Below are positions 37,638-49,300 of a stretch of 64,000 bases of DNA, piece by piece. Both the position numbers and the translations under genes were made by a program. Position 1 is the first letter of the stretch; each line of letters begins with the position of its first letter. This stretch comes from Moritella sp. JT01 (lineage in GTDB: Bacteria > Pseudomonadota > Gammaproteobacteria > Enterobacterales > Moritellaceae), in contig NZ_LOCN01000007.1 in the NCBI RefSeq assembly GCF_001574435.1, forward strand, positions 473,186 to 537,185, read 5' to 3'. The notes below the pieces were generated by a model that saw only the letters and a list, made by a program, of their open reading frames with translations, had not been told where the DNA came from and ran no database searches.

Positions 37638-40600
37638 TCAAACTTTTTGAATGATTTCAGCAATATCATTAATATCCCTCTCATTGTTAATCCATCCCAA
37701 GTGACTCGAATCTAAATAACTAATATCGAGATCTGGTGATTTAAGGAAATCATTTAATCCATTATCTTCACTTCTTAAATAGTAGTCCTCAATAAAATAC
37801 TGAAACATAGAATCATATTTCAGTGCTTGTCGATCATAATCACCACTAACCTTTAGTTCCCGTTTTTTACACTCAAGCATATCTTCTAAAGAGTCAAACT
37901 CTTTAACTTTGGCTTTAAATAAATGTATTTTAGCTTTAGTTTCATAAGGCGTAAAACTACAATCATAACGACAATTAATGCCATTGAGATAGAAGTTTAG
38001 CTGTTCGTTTTCACTCAGTGATGCCTTAAACGCACCGGTGCAAAAATAAGGATCAATAAGTATTATTTTATCAACTTTACAACCTGATGCCTCTAACTGC
38101 CTAGCGATTTCAAATGCAAGCACACCACCAAAACTCCATCCACATAAATAATAAGGTCCATTAGGCTGTATTCTTTTGATCCATTGTAAGTATTGCATTG
38201 CCAATCTCTCAAAAGTGTAGAAGCTTTCAGCATAGCTGCTTGATAATCTACTTATATTGTCATAAATATTATTAAACAATACTAATTTATTATTCTTCAA
38301 CTTTGGCACTAAATTAGCTAGATAACTCTCACCACCTCCTCCACCAGGAGGAAGTAAAAACCATTGAGGACCAGTCGCCTCTATATTTTGTTCAAAATAA
38401 GGCGGTTGTTCTAATAATTTCAAATCAGATAAGGTGCAAACGCCACCTTTATCCACAATATTTATACAATGATCAATCACATCATTCAGTGCTTCTTTAA
38501 AGCATTTTTCGAAACAAGTTCCAAGTCTTTTAGGAAGTCGAGATTCAATGGAAAAAGTTAATTGATCCCCAATTACATACCCATTAATATTAAGCAGACC
38601 ATCCAGTTTATTTTTTTTCGATATAGAGTCACCAGCATCTTCATCTAATAATTGCCACAAAGAGCTACTCTCATGAGGTCCACGGTCTAACTGCCCCAAG
38701 TAATTAAAACTTATTTTAGGTAACAAACAGGAACCGAATTCAGATTTATTTAACGTTCCAAATCCAATACCTTTATGTGGAATGGCCCTAAGCATTTCTT
38801 TAGTCAAGATTAAGGTTTCCGAAAGTTCTTTTTGAACAGATAATCGAACAGGGTAAAGAGAAGTAAACCACCCTAATGTTCGAGAAACATCTAACGAATT
38901 AGTAATATCTTCGCGCCCATGCCCCTCTAAGTTAATATGATAATAGTTATACCCAAATGTTTTTTTCAGCCCTATAGATAAAGCTGAAAGTAATACATCA
39001 TTAATTTCAGAGTTATAAGCCCTATTTACTTTATATAAAAGCCGCTTAGTTGATTCACAATCAAGTACAACTTTATGCTGTACCTGATCTTCAGGTGACG
39101 GAAGTATCACCTTATTACTATCACTCAACACATTATGCCAATACTCACGCTCCCCAACATTATTTTTCGCGTATTCTTCAATGCAACTTACCCATTGACG
39201 ATAACTACTGGTTTTACCTAATAAAGATTTCCCGATAAGTAACTGAGATATATCCTCTCCAATGATACGCCACGATACGCTATCAATAATAAGATGATGT
39301 GCTGCAAACCAAAGTCGAGCATAACCATCATCATAACCAGTTAAATAACCGACTTGCCATAATAAACCTTTCTTATAATTAAACATCCCTTGCCAGTCTG
39401 TTAGTTGTTGCTGTAATTCATCAGAACTAAGCAAAGAGGTATCCAAGAGCTTAAGCGGCAGCATTGTAGAGTTAAGTGTATATGTTTGCTCCCACTGCTC
39501 ATCTTTATGATCAAATCGTAATCGGAGTATGTCATGGTGAAGAACTAATTTATCTAATGTATTTATAAGTTCTTTTTCAGATAAATTTGCAGGAATACGC
39601 ATAATAAAAGATTGATTGAAGTGATTAGAATCAGCTAAGTCAATATTAAAAAACCATTGTTGAATGGGTAGTAAATCAAACGGTCCTTCAAGAGTTCCTT
39701 GTTCACAATCAATAACTACAGGTACACGTTCATTTTCTAATAAAAGAGTTAATGCATGTATCGTCGGTGATTCAAAAATATCCTTCGCCTGAATTGAATA
39801 ACCTTCTTTTCGAAGTCGAGACCCCAACAGAATACTGAGAATGGAATCACCGCCGATCTGAAAGAAGTTATCGTAAATACCAATGCCCTTAAGGCCCAGT
39901 ACATCCTCCCATATAACGCATATATGCTGTTCTAGCTCAGAGTATGGAGCTACATAAGTACCTCCATAAGTGAACTCAGGCGTTGGTAATGCATGACGGT
40001 CCAACTTTCCATTAATTGTCAAGGGTATATGACTTATCACAGAAAAAGAGGTTGGTACCATGTAGTTTGGTAATTGTGTAGTTAGAGTTCGCCTAATGGC
40101 CTCAATATCTAACGATGATTCAGTACTGATACGCCCTATTTCATCTAGATTAAGCACTTCACTTGTGTTACCAACGAGGTAAGCAACTAAACTTTTACTA
40201 CCATCTCGTTCATTATCGACAACCACTGCCTGCTTAACGCAATTAAGTGATGTCAATGCTGCTTCGATCTCCCCCAGCTCAATACGGTAACCACGGATTT
40301 TTACTTGATTATCATTACGTCCTAGATATTCAAGATTTCCGTCCGGTAACCAACGAACTAAGTCACCTGTTTTATACAAACGAGTATAACCGTTCTCAAT
40401 ATCCGATGGTGATGTGAAAGGGTTCTTAATAAAGCATTCAGCTGTTAGTTCTGGTCGATTTAAATAACCTAATGCTAAACCGGCACCACCAATATAAAGT
40501 TCACCATAAGAACCAATCGGCAATAACTTTTCATTATCATCTAGTACATACACTTTACGGGTATTTATTGGTTTTCCTATTGGAACCGAATTAGAGAACA

Positions 40601-43600
40601 CATCACATTTATATATCGTCGTGAATGTCGTACTTTCTGTAGGTCCATAACCATTTAATACAAAACGAGGCGCAAACTCACGTTCGAGCAATTGCCTAAT
40701 TAGTCTAGCAGTAAGGGCTTCACCTCCAATTAACAAATAGTTTAATCCATCAAATAAATTGGGTGCGTTAATAAATAAACTATCAAATAATGTTCGAGTC
40801 AACCATAATATTGTTATTCGCTGCTGATTCAATATCCTGTCAAGTGTTTCCTCTGTGTATACCATATTACTCGGCACGACGACTAGCTTAGCTCCCTGTG
40901 TCAACGCGCCCCATATTTCAAACGTAGCGGCATCAAAATTAGGACTTGAACAATGTAACAATACATCCGAAGAGGATAATTCAATAAAGTCATTATTTTC
41001 AATTAGTGAAACAACACCTTTATGGGTTGTCAAAACTCCTTTGGGTTTACCTGTAGTTCCAGAGGTATAAATAACGTAAGCAATCTGCTCAGAACTAGTC
41101 CCTCCTTCCAAGTTTCCGGTCGGTTGTAACGTAGTGTTTCCAGACTGCTCAGCAATCAATACCAAAGGTGTAAGAGATTGTGTACTCAATTCATCATCAA
41201 GAAGTTCTACATACTGGTGCTGGGTCAATATTACATCAGATTGCGTATCTCCAAGCATAAAGAGGGTACGCTCCATCGGATACTCCGGTGAAATAGGAAC
41301 ATAAGCACCACCCACTTTCAACACAGCCAACATACTAATCACCATGTCTAAACTACGGTCAAGATAAAGTACTATTAATGTGCCCGGTTTTAACGGTTTA
41401 TTATAGCGTTCTTGGTATTGCACGCAGAGAACTCGTGCTAACTGGTTGGAACGATTATTTAATTCGCGATATGTCAGCTTTTCGTCTTCAAAAATCAACG
41501 CTATGTTGTCCGGGTCTTTGTCTACCTGTTCTTCGAACAGCTGATGAACCGTTTTATTTTTAGGATACGGTGTATCTACCGGATTCCAAGCATGCAGTAA
41601 AGTATGACGTTCATGCTCAGACAGCATATCGATATCTGACAGTTTTTGAGAGGGTGTTTCAACCATTGCATGAAGAACACGCTGATACATATCCGCCATC
41701 CTAATCACACTCGAAGCATCAAATAAACTAACCGCATAATTAAGATTAACAGATAACTTAGACTGCCCATCGTTGACGAATAAGCTAATATCGTATTTAG
41801 CTGGTGCGTATATCTCATTCTCTAATTCGGCGGATGAAAATACTTGCCGACTCTTTTTTAATTCTTTTTCAGCAAAATTTTGAACACTGAACATTACTTG
41901 AAACAGTGGGTGATGACTCATATTCCTTTCGATCTTCAGATGATCGACTATTTGTTCAAATGGCAGTTCTTGATGCGCCTTTGCTGCTGTGAGCAATGCA
42001 TGTGTATCACTGATGTACTCCGTCACTGTTTTACCCTTATCAACCTGACTACGGATTGCCAGAGAATTAACAAAGAAACCAATCAAAGATTGTGTTTGAG
42101 CATGATGTCGATTGTCTGAGGGTGTGCCGATTACAATATCATCTTGTCCGGATAATCTAGAGAGTATCAGATAAAAAGCACTGAGCATTACAGTATACAA
42201 ACTGGTATCCTGATTACGAGCCAATTGACGTAATTCAGTAGATAAAATGTCGCTTAAATCAAAGCAATAATTACGTCCCTTGTAGTCGTTCTGGGAGGGG
42301 CGAGGTTTATCCGTTGGCAACATAAGTGTTTCTATACTAGATAACTGTGTTCCCCAGAAATCGAGTAATTTCGTTAGGTTATCTCCTCGTAAATAATCGC
42401 GTTGCCAAACTGCATAATCAACATAACTAATACTTAATTCAGGTAAGCTAACATCCATATTCTGGGAAAATGCCTGATACACTTCAGACATTTCATTTGT
42501 AAATACTTCTGTTGACCAACCATCAAAAGCGATGTGATGCCAAAGTATTAATAAATAATGTGAACCATCTTTTTCGTAATGATGAACACGCATTGGCGCT
42601 TCGTTTTCCAGATCAAACGGCAATTCAATAAGCCTTTTAACCGAAGACCTCAACTCTTCACTATCAACAACTACCTGAGAATGTACAACAATTGGGCTTG
42701 TAAGTAAGTGCAGATAGTATTCATCTCTATCATTAAGACGATACACAGAGTTCAACACAGGATGGCGTGTCGCAACACAGTTAATCGCCCGAGCTAATAC
42801 ATCTATATTAATGTCATCATCTAATTGTAACAGTGCAGGTATGTGATACGCGTTACTTCCTTGCTCAAACTGTTCAATAAACAATAGTCGTTCTTGAGCA
42901 AAAGATAATGGCGGCTCAATTTTCTGGCATTTAGGGATAATGAGCATTGCTGAATGCCCTAATTTAGGAGCTAGATTAGCAATAGTTTTATGCTCAAATA
43001 GCAATGATATAGGTATATCCATATTAATACGCTGTCGGGTAATCGCCGTTAAACGGATCGCGGTAATTGAATCACCACCAATACGGAAGAAGTTATCCTG
43101 AATATCAACTTTATCAAGGCCCAATACATCCTGCCAAATTTCACATAGCTGAGCCTCTAACTCTGTACGTGGTGCGATATAATCTTCACTAGCTGTAAAA
43201 TTGAGTTCAGGTAGTGCGCGATGATCAAGCTTCCCGTTGATGGTTAAAGGTAGACTATTAATAACAGTAAATATCGAAGGAACCATATATTCAGGCAACC
43301 TAGAGGCAAGGTAGTCACATATGCTATTGGTTAAAACACTGTCATTCTGATATTGTAAATCTCCAACAAGATAAGCAGCCAAATATTTACTACTATTACA
43401 TTCTTTAACAATAACGACTGCCTGCTTAATATTTTCATGTGCGGTTAATACAGTCTCAATTTCACTCAGTTCAATACGATAACCGCGGATTTTAGTCTGG
43501 CGATCATTACGTCCCAAATACTCCAAATTACCATCCGTAAACCAACGAACTAGATCTCCGGTTTTATATAATCGATTATACCCTTTCTCAATGTCAGTTT

Positions 43601-46304
43601 CTGAAGCAAACGGATTCTCGATAAAGCTAGCCGCAGTTATATCTGGACGGTTCAAATAACCTCGAGCCAAACCTCCTCCACCAATGTACAGTTCTCCAAC
43701 ACAACCCATGGGCGTAATTTGTGTATTTTGATCTAATACATAAAGTTTAGTATTGGCATAAGCTTCACCTATTCCTCTGTTCTTTATTGGTTTAACGCAA
43801 GAATACATAGCACCAACAGTTGTCTCTGTAGGACCATATTCATCAATAATAATATTAACCGAGTCTTTCAGCAGTCTTATATGGGTATCTGTAAGTTTCT
43901 CTCCCCCTAAAACTAAGTATTTTATATGAATATCTTTATGCTCCAACGTAACTTGTGCAACACTAGGGGTTGTTTTGATCAGATTGATTTGATTAGTAAG
44001 TAAATGCGTTTTATAGAGCGCTATATCAGTTATTTCACCTGCAAAAATACATACTCGACTCCCTTCTAATAACGGGCAAAGCATGGTGGTTATTGATAAG
44101 TCAAAACAATAATTAGTAGAGAAATCAACATTACCTAAGGGCTCTCCAATTTTTTTAAAAAAAGTTGATGCATAATCTATTACACTCTTATGCTCAATCA
44201 TGACACCTTTAGGCTTACCAGTGGTACCTGAGGTATAGATGATATAAGCCAGATCAGTCGCAGCACTCGTTATACCTAAATTATCAGTAGATAATTGCGG
44301 ACTATCCTCCAACTCTAGTACATTAAAAATAATTGGTGAGTTAGGTTCTTCATCTAACAATAGTTCAAGTGTCGATACATAATGACTTTGTGTTAACAGT
44401 AAACTCGCGTTAGTATCTTCCAAGATAAATTGAGCCCGATCTACAGGATACTCCGGCGATACAGGTATATAAGCCCCACCCGATTTCAAGACTGCTAATA
44501 TACTGATAACCATTTCCATACTACGATCCAAGTACAGTGCAATGAAGGTATCGGGTTGTAACAATTTGTTATGCTCTTCCTGATATGTTGCTCTGATAAC
44601 ATGCGCTAATTGATTAGCCCGATTATTTAATTCACGATAAGTTAACTCCTCACCGGCACAAACTATAGCTATATTATCCGGTGATATTTCAACTTGTTCC
44701 TCGAATAGCTGATGGATAGTTTTATCTTCCACGTGTAGTGTATCGGTCTGATTCCAAGAATGTAATAATGTATAGCGTTCTTGGTCAGACAACATATCTA
44801 TCTCAGACAGTAGCTGATGTGGGTTTACCACCATAGAACACAATACGTGTTGGTACATATTGGTAAAACGAATTATACTTTCGTCTTCGAATAAACTGGT
44901 AGCATAGTTAACATTAATAACAAAATTTTCTTCCGCATTATTTACAAACATGCTTAAGTCATATTTAGCGGAAGAATTAACTAGCTCCCCGAGATCCACA
45001 ATGTTTAAATTTAATCTATCTTTCCGATCTTTTTTCCTTGTAAAATGTTGTACACCAAAAACTACTTGAAATAATGGATGTCTAGCGATATCTCTCTCTA
45101 TATCTAAAGCATCAATAATACGATCTAGTGGTAATTCTTGGTGTTTTTTAGCATCTGCGGCTATTTGATGAATATAGTCAATAAAGCCTTTAATCGTTTG
45201 CTTTGATTTGAGTTGACAGCGAAGCGCAAGAGAGTTAACAAAAAAACCGATTAAGGATTGAGTTTGTGCATGATGCCTATTATCTGATGGTGTTCCCACT
45301 ATAAGATCATCTTGTCCAGACCACGTCGATAACGTGATATAAAAAGCACTTAACATCACAGTATATAGTGTAGTTCCTTGCTCCTTTGCTAGAATATCAA
45401 GCTGACCAGAGAGATTCGCATCCAATATAACATTATAGTCTTTACCTTTATAATCCATTTCCGTTGGACGGTTCCTATCCATAGGAAGAGTAAGAGTCTC
45501 ATAGCCTGACAGCTGAGTTTTCCAATACTCTAATAACTGCTTAAGTATGTCGCCTTGTAAATATTTTTTTTGCCAAACAGCATAATCACCATAAGTAATA
45601 CTTAACTCAGGAAGTGGAGCGCACTTCTCATCAGATAGTGTCGAATACACTTTAGATAGATCATTCATAAATATTTCTGTAGACCAACCATCAAAAGCTA
45701 TATGATGCCAAATAATAAGTACATAACATTCCTCACCAAGATTGTAATGGTGCACTTTCATTGGGGCTTCATTAGCTAAGTTAAAAGGTTTTTCAATGAT
45801 TTTCTTAACATCTCTAATGAGATTATGTTTATCTTTAGCTATATGCTGCGGTTGAGAAATAGGTGACGTGAGTAAATGTTGATAATACTCTCCATTATTA
45901 TCAATACGGAATACAGTATTCAAAACAGGATGTCGATCTATTACACAATAAATAGCTTTTTTCAATATATTGATATCAACATCTATATCGACTTTCAATA
46001 AAGCTGATATGTGATAAGCATCACTTCCTTTATTTAGTTCTTCAATAAATAATAGCCTTTCTTGCGCGAAAGATAGTACCGTAGCATCACCTTCACGACC
46101 TTGATAAATAGTCTTTTTTTCAAAGTCTGTTTTAGAATAGACTCTATTTTTTTCCAATAACGAAATTAAGTCGCACTTACGTTTTTTTACAACATTAATA
46201 TCAAACTCATCAGGCATACTTTTATAAGATAATTTAAGTTCAGAGCCTGAAACCCACAGCGACGCACCCTGTTCTTTAAATCGATTAATTAAATCAAGCA
46301 TCAT
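37638..46304 (-). CDS. NRPS, termination protein: docking-C-A(Asn)-PCP-C-A(Val)-PCP-E-TE
   Basis: 2888 residues. Order (approximate residues): TubC-like docking domain 1-55 (LINRFKEQGASLWVSG); C about 75-505 with HHIAFDGWS near 199; A about 535-1030; PCP with GGDSITAI near 1075; C with HHIAFDGWS near 1254; A about 1590-2090; PCP with GGDSILSI near 2148; E with HHLIIDSVSW near 2335 and EGHGRED near 2457; TE with GWSFGG near 2720. A-domain pocket residues (GrsA numbering 235-331) read D-L-T-K-V-G-E-V-G for the first, one step from the Asn code, and D-A-F-W-L-G-G-T-F for the second, the Val type. The E domain implies D-Val at the end, released by the TE. The gene starts five bases after the first NRPS ends, with AAGGA just upstream. 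Confidence 0.9.
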   Translation of the reverse strand: MMLDLINRFKEQGASLWVSGSELKLSYKSMPDEFDINVVKKRKCDLISLLEKNRVYSKTDFEKKTIYQGREGDATVLSFAQERLLFIEELNKGSDAYHISALLKVDIDVDINILKKAIYCVIDRHPVLNTVFRIDNNGEYYQHLLTSPISQPQHIAKDKHNLIRDVKKIIEKPFNLANEAPMKVHHYNLGEECYVLIIWHHIAFDGWSTEIFMNDLSKVYSTLSDEKCAPLPELSITYGDYAVWQKKYLQGDILKQLLEYWKTQLSGYETLTLPMDRNRPTEMDYKGKDYNVILDANLSGQLDILAKEQGTTLYTVMLSAFYITLSTWSGQDDLIVGTPSDNRHHAQTQSLIGFFVNSLALRCQLKSKQTIKGFIDYIHQIAADAKKHQELPLDRIIDALDIERDIARHPLFQVVFGVQHFTRKKDRKDRLNLNIVDLGELVNSSAKYDLSMFVNNAEENFVINVNYATSLFEDESIIRFTNMYQHVLCSMVVNPHQLLSEIDMLSDQERYTLLHSWNQTDTLHVEDKTIHQLFEEQVEISPDNIAIVCAGEELTYRELNNRANQLAHVIRATYQEEHNKLLQPDTFIALYLDRSMEMVISILAVLKSGGAYIPVSPEYPVDRAQFILEDTNASLLLTQSHYVSTLELLLDEEPNSPIIFNVLELEDSPQLSTDNLGITSAATDLAYIIYTSGTTGKPKGVMIEHKSVIDYASTFFKKIGEPLGNVDFSTNYCFDLSITTMLCPLLEGSRVCIFAGEITDIALYKTHLLTNQINLIKTTPSVAQVTLEHKDIHIKYLVLGGEKLTDTHIRLLKDSVNIIIDEYGPTETTVGAMYSCVKPIKNRGIGEAYANTKLYVLDQNTQITPMGCVGELYIGGGGLARGYLNRPDITAASFIENPFASETDIEKGYNRLYKTGDLVRWFTDGNLEYLGRNDRQTKIRGYRIELSEIETVLTAHENIKQAVVIVKECNSSKYLAAYLVGDLQYQNDSVLTNSICDYLASRLPEYMVPSIFTVINSLPLTINGKLDHRALPELNFTASEDYIAPRTELEAQLCEIWQDVLGLDKVDIQDNFFRIGGDSITAIRLTAITRQRINMDIPISLLFEHKTIANLAPKLGHSAMLIIPKCQKIEPPLSFAQERLLFIEQFEQGSNAYHIPALLQLDDDINIDVLARAINCVATRHPVLNSVYRLNDRDEYYLHLLTSPIVVHSQVVVDSEELRSSVKRLIELPFDLENEAPMRVHHYEKDGSHYLLILWHHIAFDGWSTEVFTNEMSEVYQAFSQNMDVSLPELSISYVDYAVWQRDYLRGDNLTKLLDFWGTQLSSIETLMLPTDKPRPSQNDYKGRNYCFDLSDILSTELRQLARNQDTSLYTVMLSAFYLILSRLSGQDDIVIGTPSDNRHHAQTQSLIGFFVNSLAIRSQVDKGKTVTEYISDTHALLTAAKAHQELPFEQIVDHLKIERNMSHHPLFQVMFSVQNFAEKELKKSRQVFSSAELENEIYAPAKYDISLFVNDGQSKLSVNLNYAVSLFDASSVIRMADMYQRVLHAMVETPSQKLSDIDMLSEHERHTLLHAWNPVDTPYPKNKTVHQLFEEQVDKDPDNIALIFEDEKLTYRELNNRSNQLARVLCVQYQERYNKPLKPGTLIVLYLDRSLDMVISMLAVLKVGGAYVPISPEYPMERTLFMLGDTQSDVILTQHQYVELLDDELSTQSLTPLVLIAEQSGNTTLQPTGNLEGGTSSEQIAYVIYTSGTTGKPKGVLTTHKGVVSLIENNDFIELSSSDVLLHCSSPNFDAATFEIWGALTQGAKLVVVPSNMVYTEETLDRILNQQRITILWLTRTLFDSLFINAPNLFDGLNYLLIGGEALTARLIRQLLEREFAPRFVLNGYGPTESTTFTTIYKCDVFSNSVPIGKPINTRKVYVLDDNEKLLPIGSYGELYIGGAGLALGYLNRPELTAECFIKNPFTSPSDIENGYTRLYKTGDLVRWLPDGNLEYLGRNDNQVKIRGYRIELGEIEAALTSLNCVKQAVVVDNERDGSKSLVAYLVGNTSEVLNLDEIGRISTESSLDIEAIRRTLTTQLPNYMVPTSFSVISHIPLTINGKLDRHALPTPEFTYGGTYVAPYSELEQHICVIWEDVLGLKGIGIYDNFFQIGGDSILSILLGSRLRKEGYSIQAKDIFESPTIHALTLLLENERVPVVIDCEQGTLEGPFDLLPIQQWFFNIDLADSNHFNQSFIMRIPANLSEKELINTLDKLVLHHDILRLRFDHKDEQWEQTYTLNSTMLPLKLLDTSLLSSDELQQQLTDWQGMFNYKKGLLWQVGYLTGYDDGYARLWFAAHHLIIDSVSWRIIGEDISQLLIGKSLLGKTSSYRQWVSCIEEYAKNNVGEREYWHNVLSDSNKVILPSPEDQVQHKVVLDCESTKRLLYKVNRAYNSEINDVLLSALSIGLKKTFGYNYYHINLEGHGREDITNSLDVSRTLGWFTSLYPVRLSVQKELSETLILTKEMLRAIPHKGIGFGTLNKSEFGSCLLPKISFNYLGQLDRGPHESSSLWQLLDEDAGDSISKKNKLDGLLNINGYVIGDQLTFSIESRLPKRLGTCFEKCFKEALNDVIDHCINIVDKGGVCTLSDLKLLEQPPYFEQNIEATGPQWFLLPPGGGGGESYLANLVPKLKNNKLVLFNNIYDNISRLSSSYAESFYTFERLAMQYLQWIKRIQPNGPYYLCGWSFGGVLAFEIARQLEASGCKVDKIILIDPYFCTGAFKASLSENEQLNFYLNGINCRYDCSFTPYETKAKIHLFKAKVKEFDSLEDMLECKKRELKVSGDYDRQALKYDSMFQYFIEDYYLRSEDNGLNDFLKSPDLDISYLDSSHLGWINNERDINDIAEIIQKV

Positions 46305-46309
46305 AATCC

Positions 46310-49300
46310 TTAAAATATCATTACTGTTTCTTCTTCATAACATTGAGTTGACTCAATGTGATGAAGTAAGTTTTCAATAGTTTTATATTCAAACAAGAGT
46401 GGTAACGAAATATCTATATTCATTAATTGACTGCTAGCTGTAGCTAGACGGATCGCGGTTATAGAGTCGCCACCAATGCGAAAGAAATTATCTTGAATAC
46501 CGACTTGATCAATACCAAGTACATCTTGCCAAATATTACAGAATTGAGTTTCCAATACTGTTCTAGGGGCAACGTATATATCACGAGTAATTAGCTGCGG
46601 AGCAGGTAAAAGACTACGATCAAGTTTGCCATTCAATGTTAAAGGGACTTTATCTATAACCAAGAAACTAGCAGGAATCATGTACTCAGGCAATTGGGAA
46701 ATGAGAGCGTCACGTAATTTATCTATTTCTAATTGACATCCAATATCCATAATTATGTATGCAGCAAGATATTTATTATCATTACGTTCACACTCTATAA
46801 CTACTGCTTGCTGTACCCCATCAAATTCTGTCAGTTTATTTTCTATTTCTGATAGTTCAACCCTGAAACCACGGATCTTGATCTGACTATCATTACGCCC
46901 AAAATACTCTAAGCTACCATCGGCTAACCAACGCACCACATCACCGGTTCTATATAAGCGTGTATAACCTTCTTTTATATCCTCTCCAATCGAAAATGGA
47001 CTTTCTATAAAACATTCAGCCGTTAACTCTGGAAGATTCAAATAACCACGGGCTAAACTAGGGCCCCCTATATACAACTCACCTATAATCCCAGGAGGTA
47101 AAAGCTGCTTATTAATATCCAATACATATAGTTTTGTATGAGCTAAAGGCACACCGATTGAGCATGAAAAAGTGTTTTTATTACATAATAGCGCTGTGCT
47201 CCAAACACTATTCTCAGTAGGTCCATATTCATTAACCAGTAATGCCTTTTGATTAATTTCATAATGTTGTTTATGCAAATGAGCAGTTAGTTCCTCTCCG
47301 GCAACAATTACTTGTTTTAAATTTAATTCTATAGAGAAGCTAAATACTTCACGTAAAAATAATGAATAATACGTTGGAGTCATTAAAGTATGAGTTATTG
47401 AATGTTTTTTAAGTAAGGTTGTCACATGATGGACATCCAGACTCCTAGTCATCACAAGTTTACCGCCGCTTGATAGCGTTCCAAAAATACCCGCAATAGA
47501 GCTATCGAAGACATATTGAGACACTAAAAGAAATGATTCATATGAAGTATAATATTTCAATCTTGCGTGGTTAGATTGCACTATATTAAAATGCTCAATC
47601 ATAACCCCTTTCGGGTTACCGGTAGTTCCCGATGTATAAATGACGTAGGCTAAATCACAACTACTACAAGTTATATTTAGATTACTCTTCGCCATTCCAG
47701 ACATCGCAGTGGGAATATCTACGATAAATATAGCTGGGGGAGTCACTCGATTACTGACTAGCTCTTTTAATTTAGCGCTTTGTACCTCTTGCGTCAGAAG
47801 TAACGATGTTCCAGTATCATTTAATATGAAATTTATTCGCTCTTCTGGATATTCAGGTGAAATAGGAACATAAGCACCACCGGTCTTCAGTACAGCTAAA
47901 ATACTAATAATCATTTCTATACTGGGTGTCAGATATAATCCAACCAAGTTACCAGTCGGTAATACTTGACTATATTGTTTTTTATACTGAAATCTAATTT
48001 TTCTAGCTAATTGATTTGCTTTCTCATTTAATTCACGGTAGGTAAGATTTTCACCTTCAAAACTCAAAGCTGTACTATTTGGTGTCGTATTTACTTGAGC
48101 TTCAAACACCTGGTGAAGGGTCTCGTGCTGCGATAATTGTACATCTATATCGTTCTGTATATTAAGTAAATTATAGCGTTCTATTTCACTGACCAAAGAA
48201 ATCTGTTGATGTGGCATATTTGGATTAGATATAACTTGAGTAATGATTTTTTCTATCTGACTTAGTAAATTAGTCGCCTGTGTTTCACACAGCCATTCTT
48301 CAGCAGAGTTTAATTTAATAACTAGACTTTCATCTTGCTCAAAAGCAACGATAGATACAGGATAGTCTACCTTCTCTATAGAATCTCTCAAGCATATATT
48401 AATACTTCCACCTTGAGAGTTAGTAGATGATGGATAGTTTTCAAACACAAACAAACTATGAAACAAACGTTCACCCTTATGCTGTAAACTAGATAAGGAT
48501 ATATTACTGTGATTATTTAGCTCAAATGTAGCCTCTTGAATACATTCTAGTATCTTATTTACACTAACATTTTCAGCCCAATTAACAATCAGTGGCAAGG
48601 TGTTTATGTACAAGCCTACACTTTTCTCAATTCCGTCAATAGGAATATTCCTACCTGATACGGTAGTACCTACAACAGTCTGATCATCTTGGGTGTAAAT
48701 ATGCAATAATTTATGCCATGCAAACTGAGTGATCGTATTTATCGTAACCCCGAGTTGGAGACAACTCAGCTTTAATTGTGAATATATACCACCTCTGAGA
48801 GTTAGAACTCTCTCAATTGGTTTGTCAATCACTATACTTTGTGACAAATCAATTGATTGACTAAGTAAGGAATTAACGTCATTGGTACCATTTAGCAGTT
48901 TAATTTTTTCGTCCCAATACATCTCAGAATATTTATTTTGTTGAGCCAAATATAGCTGTGCCTTAGCATATGCGGTATCAATTTCAACTATAGGAGTTTC
49001 CCCCTTCACTAATGAGTCGTAATAGCTGAACACTGTTTGCAATACTACTGAACCACTCCAACCATCACTAATACTATGATGCTCACTCTTGAGTAACGTA
49101 TAATAAGAACTATGATGCTTGATCAAAATAAAACGAATAAGTCCCGGTTTATGCAAATTAAACTCTAGCGCCCGATCTTGTTTTTGTATCAATTCAATTT
49201 CAGTATTCCGTTCTGCTTCTGAAAGACGGCTTATGTCTTTTAATATGAAGTTTTCATCGGTAATACTCGCATCCTTAGTGACCACCTGCACTATTTCACC

